A stretch of 21,841 bases of DNA from a virus, in IMG/VR virus record IMGVR_UViG_3300043436_001246, positions 1 to 21,841 of that record; one strand, given 5' to 3'. Numbering within the stretch: the stretch's first letter is position 1; every line of letters begins with the position of its first letter. The notes below the pieces were generated by a model. The model was not told the DNA's origin. It saw nothing but the letters and a program-made list of their open reading frames with translations, and did not search any database. The position numbers and the translations under genes were made by a program. This document shows positions 1 to 6,973 of the stretch, piece after piece.

Positions 1-681
1 GATGGGGCGCAGATTGAATTAGAACTTTTACCAATAGTAGGTTCAGGCTCAACTTCTTATAATTTATCTTTAAGTAAGGGAGATTATACCTTAACAGGCA
101 AGGATGCTTCATTAACATTTTCGGCAGGTTCAGTTAGTTACTCAATAACTGCAAGTAAAGGTACTTATAGTTTAAGTGGTAAAGATGCTAACTTTAAAGT
201 AGGTAAAAGTATTGCAAGTGAAAAAGGAAATTTTACACTTTCGGGCAAGGCTGCTGAATTTAAAGTAGGCAGAACTTTATCAAGTGAGAAAGGCGTTTAT
301 ACATTATCAGGGAAAAACGCAGACTTTAAAGTAGGTAGAACATTATCTGCAAATAAAGGGGATTTTACACTTTCGGGAAAAGATGTTGATTTTAGAATAA
401 GTAAAACATTAAGTGCAAGTAAAGGGACTTATACATTAAGTGGTAAGGATGCAAATTTAATTAAATCAGGTAGCACAATTAATTACTCTTTAACTGCAAA
501 TAAAAATGTATATAATTTAACGGGAAAAAATGTAACTTTGCAAATAAACTTTTTAATGGTTTACTATTATGTAAGTCCAAGTTTTAATCTTTATCGATTA
601 AGAGTTTATAAAAGTGGTGTTTGGAAAAATGTAGTATTATACAAATATAAAAATAGTAATTGGAATGAGTTTACCAAATAA
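1..681 (+). CDS. Repeat-built phage virion protein, 5'-truncated by window edge
   Basis: Frame 1 is open from base 1 to a TAA at 679-681, giving 226 visible residues; the true start lies outside the window. Residues 20-181 hold seven copies of a short motif of the type KGxYTLSGKDAxF, followed by a C-terminal segment (about 186-226) rich in Tyr and Trp with no repeats. Repeats of this GxYTLTGxxA type are familiar in phage tail and fibre proteins, so a virion or host-contact role is inferred; no catalytic motif is visible. The next gene starts 17 bp before this one ends, which suggests translational coupling in a late structural operon. The precise structural role is unknown. Confidence 0.75.
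   Translation, partial: DGAQIELELLPIVGSGSTSYNLSLSKGDYTLTGKDASLTFSAGSVSYSITASKGTYSLSGKDANFKVGKSIASEKGNFTLSGKAAEFKVGRTLSSEKGVYTLSGKNADFKVGRTLSANKGDFTLSGKDVDFRISKTLSASKGTYTLSGKDANLIKSGSTINYSLTANKNVYNLTGKNVTLQINFLMVYYYVSPSFNLYRLRVYKSGVWKNVVLYKYKNSNWNEFTK
58..543 (+). repeat. Seven protein-coding repeats, spacing 27-22-22-22-22-27 residues
   Basis: The Gly-Lys pair of the motif (T/S)GK occurs at residues 33, 60, 82, 104, 126, 148 and 175 of the reading frame starting at base 1. The four inner intervals are exactly 22 residues (66 bp), while the first and last are 27. The inner units share K-G-x-Y/F-T-L-S-G-K-x-A-x-F-K-V-G-R-T-L. The repeat is at protein level (all periods are multiples of 3), consistent with a beta-rich repeat fold. 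Confidence 0.85.
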
Positions 682-1567
682 TAAATTAACAATAGTTGTC
701 GATAACCCTATTTGTGCAAATGCTAACGTAGAAAATAGTAATGCAAGTTATACTAATAGTGTACCGAGTGGAGGAACTTTAATACTACCTACTCAGGAAA
801 TACAAAACAATGGGGTTGCAAGTGGATTTATTCCAAGTGTAGGTACTATTAATGTAACTACTAATGCAGCACCAACAAGTTTTACAATAACAGGTAGAAC
901 GATTGATATAGTAGTCCCTGCGGGGTCAAGTCCAAGCGGTGTACAATTTCAGTTTCCAATCCCTATACAGCGTACATCATACAGAACAGGAGATGAAGGG
1001 TGGAGAGTTCAAAATGGTTGGTATGATTATACACCTCCTGCAATGCCTAAAGTAGTGGCTGAATTAGATTATACAATTACTAATTGGGCAGATACACTAT
1101 CAAGTGCTTTAATAGTAAATGGAGTAAGTAGCACAAATAGATTTGTAGATGCTTTTGGTGCTAAAATAGCAGGTAGTGCAAGTGTTGTTATTGACAAATT
1201 ACAAGGTGTTGCATTTACAAGAAGCACAATTAATAAAGCGAATTGGAATGCCGCAATAGATGATGCTTTGACGTATTCTGTAACTGTAAATTCAATAACA
1301 TTTGCAGATTGGTATTGCGTAGGGTTAAATGACATACTACCAACAACAAGAATGGAGGCGAGTGTTGGGTTTGCACAATTAATAGATTTGTCTGCACAAT
1401 TATTTATATTCTCAGGCAACGTATATACAGCAACTACTAATCCTGCAAATACTGCTCAAATGTGGCACGTTGTATTTTCATCTCGCAATTACACTGCGAT
1501 TGACAAAACTTTTGGTATATCAGCAATTTATGTACACGATGCAAAAAATTTAATAACCGCACCATGA
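665..1567 (+). CDS. Putative phage tail/virion protein, 300 aa
   Basis: ATG at 665 overlaps the end of the repeat protein by 17 bp and the stop overlaps the next ATG (ATGA at 1564). The protein is rich in Thr, Ser, Asn and Val with few charged residues in its first 130 residues. Its N-terminus (residues 8-60, with VPSGGTLILP and later VPAGSSPSGVQF) reads as beta-strand material typical of secreted or virion surface proteins; the C-terminal half has aromatic and Ala/Ile-rich segments. No family was recognised with certainty. Position between a repeat-built virion protein and the lysis genes suggests a tail fibre, adhesin or baseplate-associated protein. The function is inferred from context only. 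Confidence 0.6.
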   Translation: MSLPNNKLTIVVDNPICANANVENSNASYTNSVPSGGTLILPTQEIQNNGVASGFIPSVGTINVTTNAAPTSFTITGRTIDIVVPAGSSPSGVQFQFPIPIQRTSYRTGDEGWRVQNGWYDYTPPAMPKVVAELDYTITNWADTLSSALIVNGVSSTNRFVDAFGAKIAGSASVVIDKLQGVAFTRSTINKANWNAAIDDALTYSVTVNSITFADWYCVGLNDILPTTRMEASVGFAQLIDLSAQLFIFSGNVYTATTNPANTAQMWHVVFSSRNYTAIDKTFGISAIYVHDAKNLITAP

Positions 1568-2034
1568 TAATAGGTAATTTCAATAAACAAGATTTTAAAG
1601 TATATGTTGACTATTACTTTAGAGAAAACAACTTAGATGTTGGCAGACAATTAGGGTACTTTGACTTTAAAAATAATTGGGAAAAAGTCAGCACAAATAC
1701 AGATTTAGAAAGTGTATTTGATGATGTTACTTTAGAAAGTTTAAACATTGAGGATTTAAATTATTTTACACCACCTCCATTAAGTCCTTACGCAGTTGTA
1801 ATTCCTGAAATATATCAATGGGCATTCCCCGAGAATAAGTTTGTTTTAAGCGGTTTTGAAATACCATTAGACACACACAATAATGATAAGGTAGTAAATT
1901 TAGCTTATTTTATGTGGACTGAATTTAGGGCAGAATTAGACTCAGGTAATTACGAAGATTTAAAACGAGCATTGATGCCTTTGTGGGACTATGTAGAACT
2001 TCAAGTAATAAACAATAATTTAGTTATTTTATGA
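1564..2034 (+). CDS. Hypothetical protein in tail/lysis operon, 156 aa
   Basis: The gene is joined to both neighbours by 4-bp ATGA overlaps (1564-1567 and 2031-2034). The product is acidic and rich in aromatic residues, with a PPPLSPY stretch near residue 70 and no signal peptide, transmembrane segment or catalytic motif that I recognise. Because it lies between virion proteins and a membrane protein, it may be a small virion component or chaperone, but this is only positional inference. I do not recognise the family. Confidence 0.6.
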   Translation: MIIGNFNKQDFKVYVDYYFRENNLDVGRQLGYFDFKNNWEKVSTNTDLESVFDDVTLESLNIEDLNYFTPPPLSPYAVVIPEIYQWAFPENKFVLSGFEIPLDTHNNDKVVNLAYFMWTEFRAELDSGNYEDLKRALMPLWDYVELQVINNNLVIL

Positions 2035-2435
2035 TAGGTTTAATTTTATTTTTAGTATCAATATTTTTAGCAGGGGTTATTTACCCTATTGCGTTTACTT
2101 ACTCAGTTGTTTTAACCCTCATTAAAAGTGGGTGGCATAGCTTAGATGAATATTTATTTAGATGTGCATTAGCGACAGACCAACATGCCAATAGTTTTTT
2201 AGCTAAATTATTCAATGATGTAATGATTAAAACAGGCGGTCATAAGTTTGGAAACCCCGATGAAACCATTAGTTCTGTAATTGGTAAAAATAAATTAATG
2301 GGTAAATTGTCATACTTTGGGAAAGTTTTAGATTTTATCTTACATTTGTTGGATAACAATCATAGTATAAAATCCATAGAACATGATGAAAATTTCCCTG
2401 AAAAAATGGATACAAGTAATACTAATGATAATTAA
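2031..2435 (+). CDS. Membrane-anchored protein with DETISS motif, lysis-region
   Basis: 134 residues. Residues 2-30 form one long, or two closely spaced, hydrophobic segments. They are followed by DQHANSFLAKLFN (50-62) and FGNPDETISSVIGKN (73-87), then an amphipathic region and an acidic, hydrophilic tail. The DQ-AN-LL...DETIS(S) pattern recalls a family of small proteins of unknown function found near lysis or structural genes in many tailed phages; that resemblance is from memory and was not searched. ATGA overlap with the upstream gene; an 18-bp gap follows, the only gap in this run of genes. A role at the inner membrane during lysis is a reasonable guess. Confidence 0.55.
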   Translation: MIGLILFLVSIFLAGVIYPIAFTYSVVLTLIKSGWHSLDEYLFRCALATDQHANSFLAKLFNDVMIKTGGHKFGNPDETISSVIGKNKLMGKLSYFGKVLDFILHLLDNNHSIKSIEHDENFPEKMDTSNTNDN

Positions 2436-2453
2436 ATTAGACGATAGATATAG

Positions 2454-2690
2454 ATGATTTTCGATTGGCAATTTTTATTTGATAGTTTAAAAAAACAAGG
2501 CTTAATAGCTATCTTGTTGGGTGCGGTTATTTATCTACAATACAATGCTTATGAACGATTGAAAGATGAATTAAAAGCCGAGCAAAAAGAAATGAGATTA
2601 AAGTTAGAAAAACAAATTGAAGATTTAGAAATAAAATTATTAAATTGCGAGAAATCAAGAATTGAGGAATTATTAAGAATTAAACAATGA
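2454..2690 (+). CDS. Holin-like small protein: one TM segment plus coiled coil
   Basis: 78 residues: a short N-terminal part, one hydrophobic segment at about 15-30 (GLIAILLGAVIYLQY), then a strongly charged helix (33-75) rich in Glu, Lys and Leu with heptad-like spacing. One N-terminal TM plus a charged coiled tail is the layout of BhlA/UviB-type phage holins and of some Rz-like proteins. It sits two genes upstream of the endolysin, so holin or holin-regulator is the best call. Its stop overlaps the next ATG (ATGA, 2687-2690). Confidence 0.5.
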   Translation: MIFDWQFLFDSLKKQGLIAILLGAVIYLQYNAYERLKDELKAEQKEMRLKLEKQIEDLEIKLLNCEKSRIEELLRIKQ

Positions 2691-2845
2691 ATTATTTAAT
2701 CAACGAATTTTTAGAATTTTTAGCAAACTTAACTTTTATGTTAGCAGTCATGGGAGTTACATTCTTTGTGCTTACTTTCTTTGTTGAGTGCCTTTGTGCA
2801 GGAATATTACTTTACTTTTTAAAACCATTAATCAAAAGAATATGA
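2687..2845 (+). CDS. 52-aa membrane protein, candidate holin/antiholin
   Basis: A short frame from ATG 2687 to TGA 2843-2845 that begins with an ATGA overlap and ends with another onto the amidase ATG at 2842. Residues about 8-45 are almost continuously hydrophobic (FLANLTFMLAVMGVTFF and a second segment ending GILLYFL), followed by KPLIKRI, a basic C-terminus. This fits one or two membrane spans. The exact overlaps at both ends, and the fact that it supplies the ATG context of the amidase, argue that it is real. A holin or antiholin role is inferred from being next to the endolysin. Confidence 0.6.
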   Translation: MNYLINEFLEFLANLTFMLAVMGVTFFVLTFFVECLCAGILLYFLKPLIKRI

Positions 2846-3285
2846 GAGATATTAAATTCATCGTAGTGCATTGCACCGCAGGACAACCAAACCAAAAAAC
2901 CGAAAGTATAAAAGACTATTGGAAAAGAGTTTTAAAATGGAAGTCAGTAGGTTATCACATTATTATAAATGAGGATGGAACTTGGGAAAGATTGTCAGAA
3001 GATATTAATCCGACTAATGGAGTTAAAGGTCATAACCATCACTCTATCCATATATGTTACAAAGGTGGTTTAAAAGGCGTAGATACTCGCACAGAGGCAC
3101 AAAAAGTAACTTTAAGAGTTATCCTACAAGAGTATAAATTAAAGTATCGTAAGGCGTTTATATTAGGTCACAGAGATTTAAGTCCTGATTTAAACAAAGA
3201 TGGTAAGATAAGTAAAAACGAATGGGTTAAAATTTGCCCTTGCTTTTCAGCAACTGAGGAATATAAATCATTGAACACTTTATGA
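2842..3285 (+). CDS. N-acetylmuramoyl-L-alanine amidase (endolysin)
   Basis: 147 residues of the Amidase_2/PGRP family, which cut the amide bond between N-acetylmuramic acid and L-alanine in peptidoglycan. Visible motifs: IVVHCTA with Zn ligand H10, GYHIII with Y38, GHRD with Zn ligand H110, and K130-I-C-P-C-F with C132 as the likely third ligand and K130 as the likely catalytic Lys, as in T7 lysozyme. The in-frame ATG at 2788 would add 18 residues that overlap the upstream membrane gene; ATG 2842 is preferred because it forms an ATGA overlap and puts the first beta strand at the N-terminus. There is no signal peptide, so export through a holin is expected. Confidence 0.9.
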   Translation: MRDIKFIVVHCTAGQPNQKTESIKDYWKRVLKWKSVGYHIIINEDGTWERLSEDINPTNGVKGHNHHSIHICYKGGLKGVDTRTEAQKVTLRVILQEYKLKYRKAFILGHRDLSPDLNKDGKISKNEWVKICPCFSATEEYKSLNTL

Positions 3286-3473
3286 AACTAACTAAAAAAA
3301 CTAAAATATTAGGAATACTTAACATCGTATATCTATGTGTAATTGCTATTGAAGAGAGTAAGGCAATAGAGATGTTTCCTTTTGAAGATAATATAAAGCA
3401 AACTATTAAGGGAATTATACTTGTATTAGTTGGTGTACTTAACTTTGTTATTGCTCAATTAAAAATAAAATGA
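3282..3473 (+). CDS. Small two-TM protein, candidate holin
   Basis: 63 residues with a basic N-terminus (MKLTKKTK), a hydrophobic segment at about 9-24, a short charged loop containing PFED, and a second hydrophobic segment at about 44-60 ending in KIK. Two TM segments with both ends basic is a class II holin layout. It follows the endolysin with an ATGA overlap and is followed by another ATGA overlap. It could also be an antiholin paired with one of the upstream membrane proteins. No sequence family recognised. Confidence 0.55.
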   Translation: MKLTKKTKILGILNIVYLCVIAIEESKAIEMFPFEDNIKQTIKGIILVLVGVLNFVIAQLKIK

Positions 3474-3544
3474 ATATTTATTTAAAAACATTCTTAAAAG
3501 CACTTATTCTTATAAGTTTTATTGCTTTAATTTTATCGTCATGA
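3470..3544 (+). CDS. 24-aa hydrophobic peptide, linked by ATGA at both ends
   Basis: ATG 3470 overlaps the previous stop (3470-3473) and TGA 3542-3544 overlaps the spanin ATG at 3541. The peptide has a short polar start (MNIYLKTFLK) followed by a hydrophobic stretch to the end. It may be a tiny membrane peptide or only a coupling frame that carries ribosomes from the upstream gene to the spanin. Its length makes a protein function uncertain, but the overlap at both ends is hard to ignore. Confidence 0.4.
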   Translation: MNIYLKTFLKALILISFIALILSS

Positions 3545-4008
3545 AATACACACAAAGACAAATTAACATATTTAAAAAAATGCCTACTAAATTATTTTAT
3601 TGGTTTGCTTATAGATTTATTTTATTACTATTAATACTTTCGTCTTGTAACGCATCAAAAAAGTGCGAACGTATAAGTAGTAAGGCAATTGCATTAAAGT
3701 GCTTTAAAAACGATACTATTAAGTTTTACGATACTACTTTCGGTCAGGTGTACGATACTTTCGTACAATTCAAAACTAATAATGAATTTGATACTCTATT
3801 TGTAGATAGTGGAGGGGTTAAAGTTAAGACTATAATCCGTTGGAAAACTAAAGAACTTTGGCAGACAATAACTAAGGATACTATCATAAAAGAGTTTTAC
3901 AGGGTTAATAAGGTCATCACTAAAAAAGAAATACCTCAATGGACTAAGTGGATTTGGTTTGCGTTTATTATGATTTTAGTAGGTATTTATATCTCATTCA
4001 AAAAATAA
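3541..4008 (+). CDS. Unimolecular spanin (u-spanin)
   Basis: 155 residues with the two hallmarks of a u-spanin: an N-terminal lipoprotein signal (hydrophobic 25-34, lipobox LSSC with acceptor C36) and a C-terminal TM segment (about 134-152, WTKWIWFAFIMILVGIYISF). The lipid would hold it in the outer membrane and the TM in the inner membrane, fusing both at the last step of lysis, as known for T1 gp11. The middle (55-125) has repeated YDT/FDT units suited to beta strands. It is the last gene of the lysis cassette. A start at the in-frame ATG 3580 would give a more usual signal length; ATG 3541 has the ATGA coupling. Confidence 0.8.
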   Translation: MKYTQRQINIFKKMPTKLFYWFAYRFILLLLILSSCNASKKCERISSKAIALKCFKNDTIKFYDTTFGQVYDTFVQFKTNNEFDTLFVDSGGVKVKTIIRWKTKELWQTITKDTIIKEFYRVNKVITKKEIPQWTKWIWFAFIMILVGIYISFKK

Positions 4009-4019
4009 ATAAAAAAAAG

Positions 4020-4050
4020 TTTGGAAATTTAAAAAGTTTAATTAACTTTG
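4020..4050 (+). promoter_or_regulatory. Bacteroidota-type promoter (TTTG-N19-TAACTTTG)
   Basis: TTTG at 4020-4023, then 19 bp, then TAACTTTG at 4043-4050 followed by C. This matches the -33/-7 consensus of Bacteroides and Flavobacterium. A long A-tract lies just upstream. It follows the last lysis gene and would drive the replication operon, with transcription starting near 4055. Confidence 0.8.
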
Positions 4051-4062
4051 CAAACGTAATCA

Positions 4063-4171
4063 CACACGACAGATGATTAAGATATTAAACAAATTTATTG
4101 GGAGGGTTAAAAATAGTTCTAAACTATGGTGTAGTCGTGTGCACCACCCTCTTATATTTAACTACACACGA
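4063..4171 (+). promoter_or_regulatory. Structured leader with two competing pairings
   Basis: Between the 4020-4050 promoter and the HNH ATG at 4173. CACACGAC (4063-4070) can pair with GTCGTGTG (4134-4141), enclosing GAGGGT/ACCCTC elements (4102-4107, 4146-4151) in part and a hairpin ATAGTT/AACTAT (4113-4118/4122-4127). Alternatively TCGTGTG (4135-4141) can pair with CACACGA (4165-4171), placing a stem directly before the start codon. The two pairings exclude each other, which is the layout of an attenuator-like or translational switch. Confidence 0.4.
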
Positions 4172-4204
4172 AATGAATTATTCAGAAAAACTTTCAACTC
4201 ATAG
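4073..4204 (+). CDS. Possible 43-aa leader ORF, doubtful
   Basis: ATG 4073 lies 22 nt after the -7 box and opens a basic 43-residue frame ending TAG 4202-4204, which overlaps the HNH start by 32 nt. It could be a leader peptide that couples translation to the HNH gene or disrupts the structured leader. It may equally be chance; no family recognised. Confidence 0.25.
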   Translation: MIKILNKFIGRVKNSSKLWCSRVHHPLIFNYTRNELFRKTFNS

Positions 4205-4556
4205 TTGGAAACAAAAACGCAAAGAAATTTTATTGCGAGATGATTTTACATGTCAAGTTTGCGGACACAAAGACATTAAAAACGAAATCCATCATTCAAT
4301 TTATTACCCTGATAAAGACCCATGGGATTATCCTAATGACAACTTAATTACACTTTGTAGAGTTTGTCATCAACAGGAGGAGGATTTAAAAGATTTTGAT
4401 TTAGCATCATTAAGATATTTATTTTCAATAGGTATGTTAAGAACTGAATTAAACAATATAATTAGTAAGTTATCACAAGCAAATGATGATTTTAATAATA
4501 GAGAATTAATTAAAGAATTTATAGAACACATTAATAAATTTAAAATGTTTAAATAA
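4173..4556 (+). CDS. HNH endonuclease
   Basis: 127 residues. Motifs in order: MNYSEKLSTHSWKQKRKEILLRD (1-23, shown here as YSEKL...RKEIL), C27-x-x-C30 knuckle, the catalytic pair H40-H41, the Asn-containing NDNLITL (56-61), and C62-x-x-C65-H66. This is a zinc-ribbon HNH nuclease of the type common in Bacteroidota phages; it cuts DNA, with possible roles in packaging, homing or host DNA degradation. ATG 4173 is chosen over a TTG at 4098 because family members begin close to the YSEKL segment and the extra 25 residues look unrelated. First gene of the replication operon, 2 nt before the initiator. Confidence 0.8.
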   Translation: MNYSEKLSTHSWKQKRKEILLRDDFTCQVCGHKDIKNEIHHSIYYPDKDPWDYPNDNLITLCRVCHQQEEDLKDFDLASLRYLFSIGMLRTELNNIISKLSQANDDFNNRELIKEFIEHINKFKMFK

Positions 4557-4558
4557 TT

Positions 4559-5152
4559 ATGAGCGAAGATACTTTTAAAAATCGTACACAATTTAAGTTT
4601 TATAAAAGCTATTATGAACTTGCAAAAGAAATTGATAATGATAAAGACAGGGCAGAATATTTAATGGCAATTTGTGAATATCAATTTACAGGCATACAAC
4701 CTGAGTTAAAGGGTATGACAAAGTTTGCTTTTTTAAGTCAAAAGCATTCACTTGAAAAACAAGTAGTTGGATTTAAAACTGCAACTGACCCTGATAGGAT
4801 ACCCCCTATGGATACCCCTGAGGGATACCCCGATAGCATACCCTTAGTGCATACCCCTAATGCAATAAAGAATAAAGAATATATAATAGATAATAATCAA
4901 GAAGAAAGTATTAAGGTAAATACAAAAATATTTATACCACCTACTTTGTCTGATGTACAATCTTATTTTGAATTAAACGGATATTCTTTAGAGTCTGCAA
5001 ACAAAGCATTTAATTATTATGCAAGTGCAAATTGGGTAGATAGTAAGAATAATAAAATAAAGAATTGGAAACAAAAAATGATAGGGGTATGGTTTAAAGA
5101 AGAAAATAAGATTAAATTAGCAACCAAAAAAATAACACCGACTTATGGATAA
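4559..5152 (+). CDS. DUF6291-like replication initiation protein
   Basis: 197 residues in two parts. Residues 10-70 (FYKSYYELAKEI...AEYLMAICEYQFTG...PELKGM) resemble DUF6291, and residues 125-190 (PTLSDVQSYFELNGYS... NYYASANW... IKNWKQKMIGVW) resemble the C-terminal module of phage and plasmid replication initiators, related in layout to DnaD-type proteins. The linker between them is Pro-rich and encodes five DNA iterons (4799-4863), the same arrangement as the lambda O gene with its internal origin. It sits directly upstream of the primase-helicase and overlaps it by 8 bp. Origin binding and helicase loading is therefore the likely role; family names come from memory. Confidence 0.65.
   Translation: MSEDTFKNRTQFKFYKSYYELAKEIDNDKDRAEYLMAICEYQFTGIQPELKGMTKFAFLSQKHSLEKQVVGFKTATDPDRIPPMDTPEGYPDSIPLVHTPNAIKNKEYIIDNNQEESIKVNTKIFIPPTLSDVQSYFELNGYSLESANKAFNYYASANWVDSKNNKIKNWKQKMIGVWFKEENKIKLATKKITPTYG
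4799..4863 (+). repeat. Five 13-bp iterons: probable replication origin
   Basis: Five adjacent 13-bp units start at 4799, 4812, 4825, 4838 and 4851: ATACCCCCTATGG, ATACCCCTGAGGG, ATACCCCGATAGC, ATACCCTTAGTGC, ATACCCCTAATGC. A weak copy (TGACCCT) fits one period earlier at 4786. Because 13 is not a multiple of 3 the repeats fall in all three reading frames, so they are kept at DNA level. The next 60 bases (4864-4923) have only about 10 G/C and would suit an unwinding element. Iterons plus A+T-rich DNA inside an initiator gene is the lambda-type origin layout. Confidence 0.7.
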
Positions 5153-6971
5153 ACAATGTACGATATACAAAAACATATTTAATAAAGAACCTCACTTTAT
5201 TACAATAGATGATTGCCTGAATAGAATTAAACAAGGCAGGTCAAAAAAACAAGTTGAATTGATTAGGTCAGCACTTGACAAAGAAAGGTCAAACGAACTT
5301 AAAAAGAATTTACCCTCAGTTTGTTTTTCAGGAATATTTAACGGAGAAAGAAAAGATGAATTGATTGTAAGTCATTCAGGTTTTATAGTTTTGGACTTTG
5401 ATGATGTAGACGATGTTGAAACATTAAAGCATGAATTGATTGCTAAAGAGTTTATAAAAGCTACATGGGTTAGTCCCTCAGGCAATGGAGTTAAAGCATT
5501 AGTAAAGATTGCAAGTGGAGAGAAACACAAAGAACACTTTGCATCATTGCAGGAGTTGTTTCCACAAATAGATAGGTCAGGGGTTAATGTTGCAAGGGTG
5601 TGCTATGAAAGTTTTGATGATGATATTTTTATCAATGACAATGTAAAGCCATTCACAAAAACTAAGAAAATAGAAAGAGTTTTAGAAAAGGAAATAGATT
5701 TAGACTCAGGCAAAACATTTGATAAAATTTTAAAGTGGCTAACTAATAAAGGAGATGCGTTTGTAACAGGAGAAAGAAACCTATTTATATTTAAGTTAGC
5801 AAGTGCTTGTTGTCGATTTGGTTTATCTGATTACGATACTGAAAGGTTTATAAATAATTCAATCTTAATCAATGATAATTCATTTAGTAGTATTGAGGCA
5901 CAACACGCTATAAGAAGTGCTTACAAATCAAATGCAAATAAGGCAGGAAGTGCATACTTTGAGAAAGATGTATTGATAGACAGGGTTAATAGAAGTGAAG
6001 TGCAGATAGACCCTCAGATATTTAACTTAGATGTAAAACCTAAAGATGTAATATTTGGAGAAGATGTAAAAGAGTCAGCATTAAAATTATATCATTCAGG
6101 GTATGAAAGTGCAGATACAACCGAAGTGCCTGAGTTAGATGAGTTTTGGAAGTGGAAAAAAGGGGAGATTACTTTATTGTCAGGAATTGGTAACTATGGT
6201 AAGTCAACATTTTTAAAATACATACTACTTATCAAGTCAATTAAGAAAGGTTGGAAGTGGGCATTGTTTGCACCTGAGGACTTTCCTGCACACGAGTTTT
6301 ATCATGACTTAGTAGAGATGTATATTGGAGATGACTGCACACCTAAGAACTCTAACAGAGTATCAATAGAATTATATGAACAAGTTTATGATTGGATTAG
6401 TAAGCATTTTTTCTTTGTTTACCCTAAAGACATACTATCAACACCTGAGTATATCAAAGAAAGGTTTTTAGAGTTGATTATTAAAGAACAAGTTAATGGA
6501 GTTATAGTTGACCCGTTTAACCAAATGGATAATGACTATTCAAAAACAGGAGGTCGTGATGATAAATATTTAGAAGTGGTTTTGGCAGACTTTAAAAGGT
6601 TTGCACAAATTAACGATATACCTTTTATTGTAGTTGCACACCCTAAAGCAATAAGAAACAAAGACCCTCAGGGAAATTATGAATGCCCCGATGTATTCGA
6701 CTTAGCAGGGGGCGCAATGTGGAACAATAAAATGGATAATATAATGATTTATCATAGACCATTCAGAGGCTCAGACCCTCAGGCAACTAATTGCGAACTA
6801 CAAGTAAAGAAAATAAGACGTCAAAAGATTGTTGGAAGTGTTGGCACTTTAGATTTTAATTTAATCAAGTTTACAAGACGATATGCCTTTGCAAGTCAGA
6901 TTGATTATGTTAAACAATTAGTAAGTGAAGAAGTAAACTTAGAAGATAACATAGAAAAATTACCTTTTTAA
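5145..6971 (+). CDS. Bifunctional primase-helicase (BT4734/VirE_N-like primase, RecA-type helicase)
   Basis: 608 residues. N-terminus (about 55-165): archaeo-eukaryotic primase-like BT4734/VirE_N domain with the acidic motif LDFDD (83-87), the SPSGNGVKALV loop (110-120) and VARVCYES (149-156). Residues 190-262 form a helical linker resembling a PriCT-type region. Residues 330-590 form a RecA-like helicase core with Walker A GIGNYGKST (347-355, K353), Walker B VIVDP (453-457), VVAHP (496-500) and a C-terminal LAGGAMWNNKMDNIMIYHR region typical of T7 gp4/Twinkle-like helicases. It would unwind the fork on ssDNA and make primers. Overlaps the initiator gene by 8 bp. Confidence 0.85.
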   Translation: MDKQCTIYKNIFNKEPHFITIDDCLNRIKQGRSKKQVELIRSALDKERSNELKKNLPSVCFSGIFNGERKDELIVSHSGFIVLDFDDVDDVETLKHELIAKEFIKATWVSPSGNGVKALVKIASGEKHKEHFASLQELFPQIDRSGVNVARVCYESFDDDIFINDNVKPFTKTKKIERVLEKEIDLDSGKTFDKILKWLTNKGDAFVTGERNLFIFKLASACCRFGLSDYDTERFINNSILINDNSFSSIEAQHAIRSAYKSNANKAGSAYFEKDVLIDRVNRSEVQIDPQIFNLDVKPKDVIFGEDVKESALKLYHSGYESADTTEVPELDEFWKWKKGEITLLSGIGNYGKSTFLKYILLIKSIKKGWKWALFAPEDFPAHEFYHDLVEMYIGDDCTPKNSNRVSIELYEQVYDWISKHFFFVYPKDILSTPEYIKERFLELIIKEQVNGVIVDPFNQMDNDYSKTGGRDDKYLEVVLADFKRFAQINDIPFIVVAHPKAIRNKDPQGNYECPDVFDLAGGAMWNNKMDNIMIYHRPFRGSDPQATNCELQVKKIRRQKIVGSVGTLDFNLIKFTRRYAFASQIDYVKQLVSEEVNLEDNIEKLPF

Positions 6972-6973
6972 TC

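Noticed and set aside
1069-1419. Minus-strand frames (also 4370-4591, 10569-10754, 18108-18302, 19676-19876, 21163-21357)
   Set aside because: All lie antisense within well-supported + strand genes, have no promoter and no family resemblance; they are by-products of coding bias.
2788-2841. Longer amidase start at 2788
   Set aside because: The extra 18 residues lie inside the 52-aa membrane gene in another frame and precede the first conserved strand; ATG 2842 has an ATGA overlap.
3711-3759. CGATACT repeats at 3711, 3729 and 3753 as DNA sites
   Set aside because: Spacings (18 and 24) are multiples of 3 and match DT/YDT repeats of the spanin, so they are protein-level.
4098-4172. HNH start at TTG 4098
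   Set aside because: The added 25 residues do not resemble the family start, and ATG 4173 begins the conserved YSEKL region.
4799-4863. CRISPR-like array
   Set aside because: The repeats are 13 bp in direct contiguity with no spacers, and they lie in a coding region.
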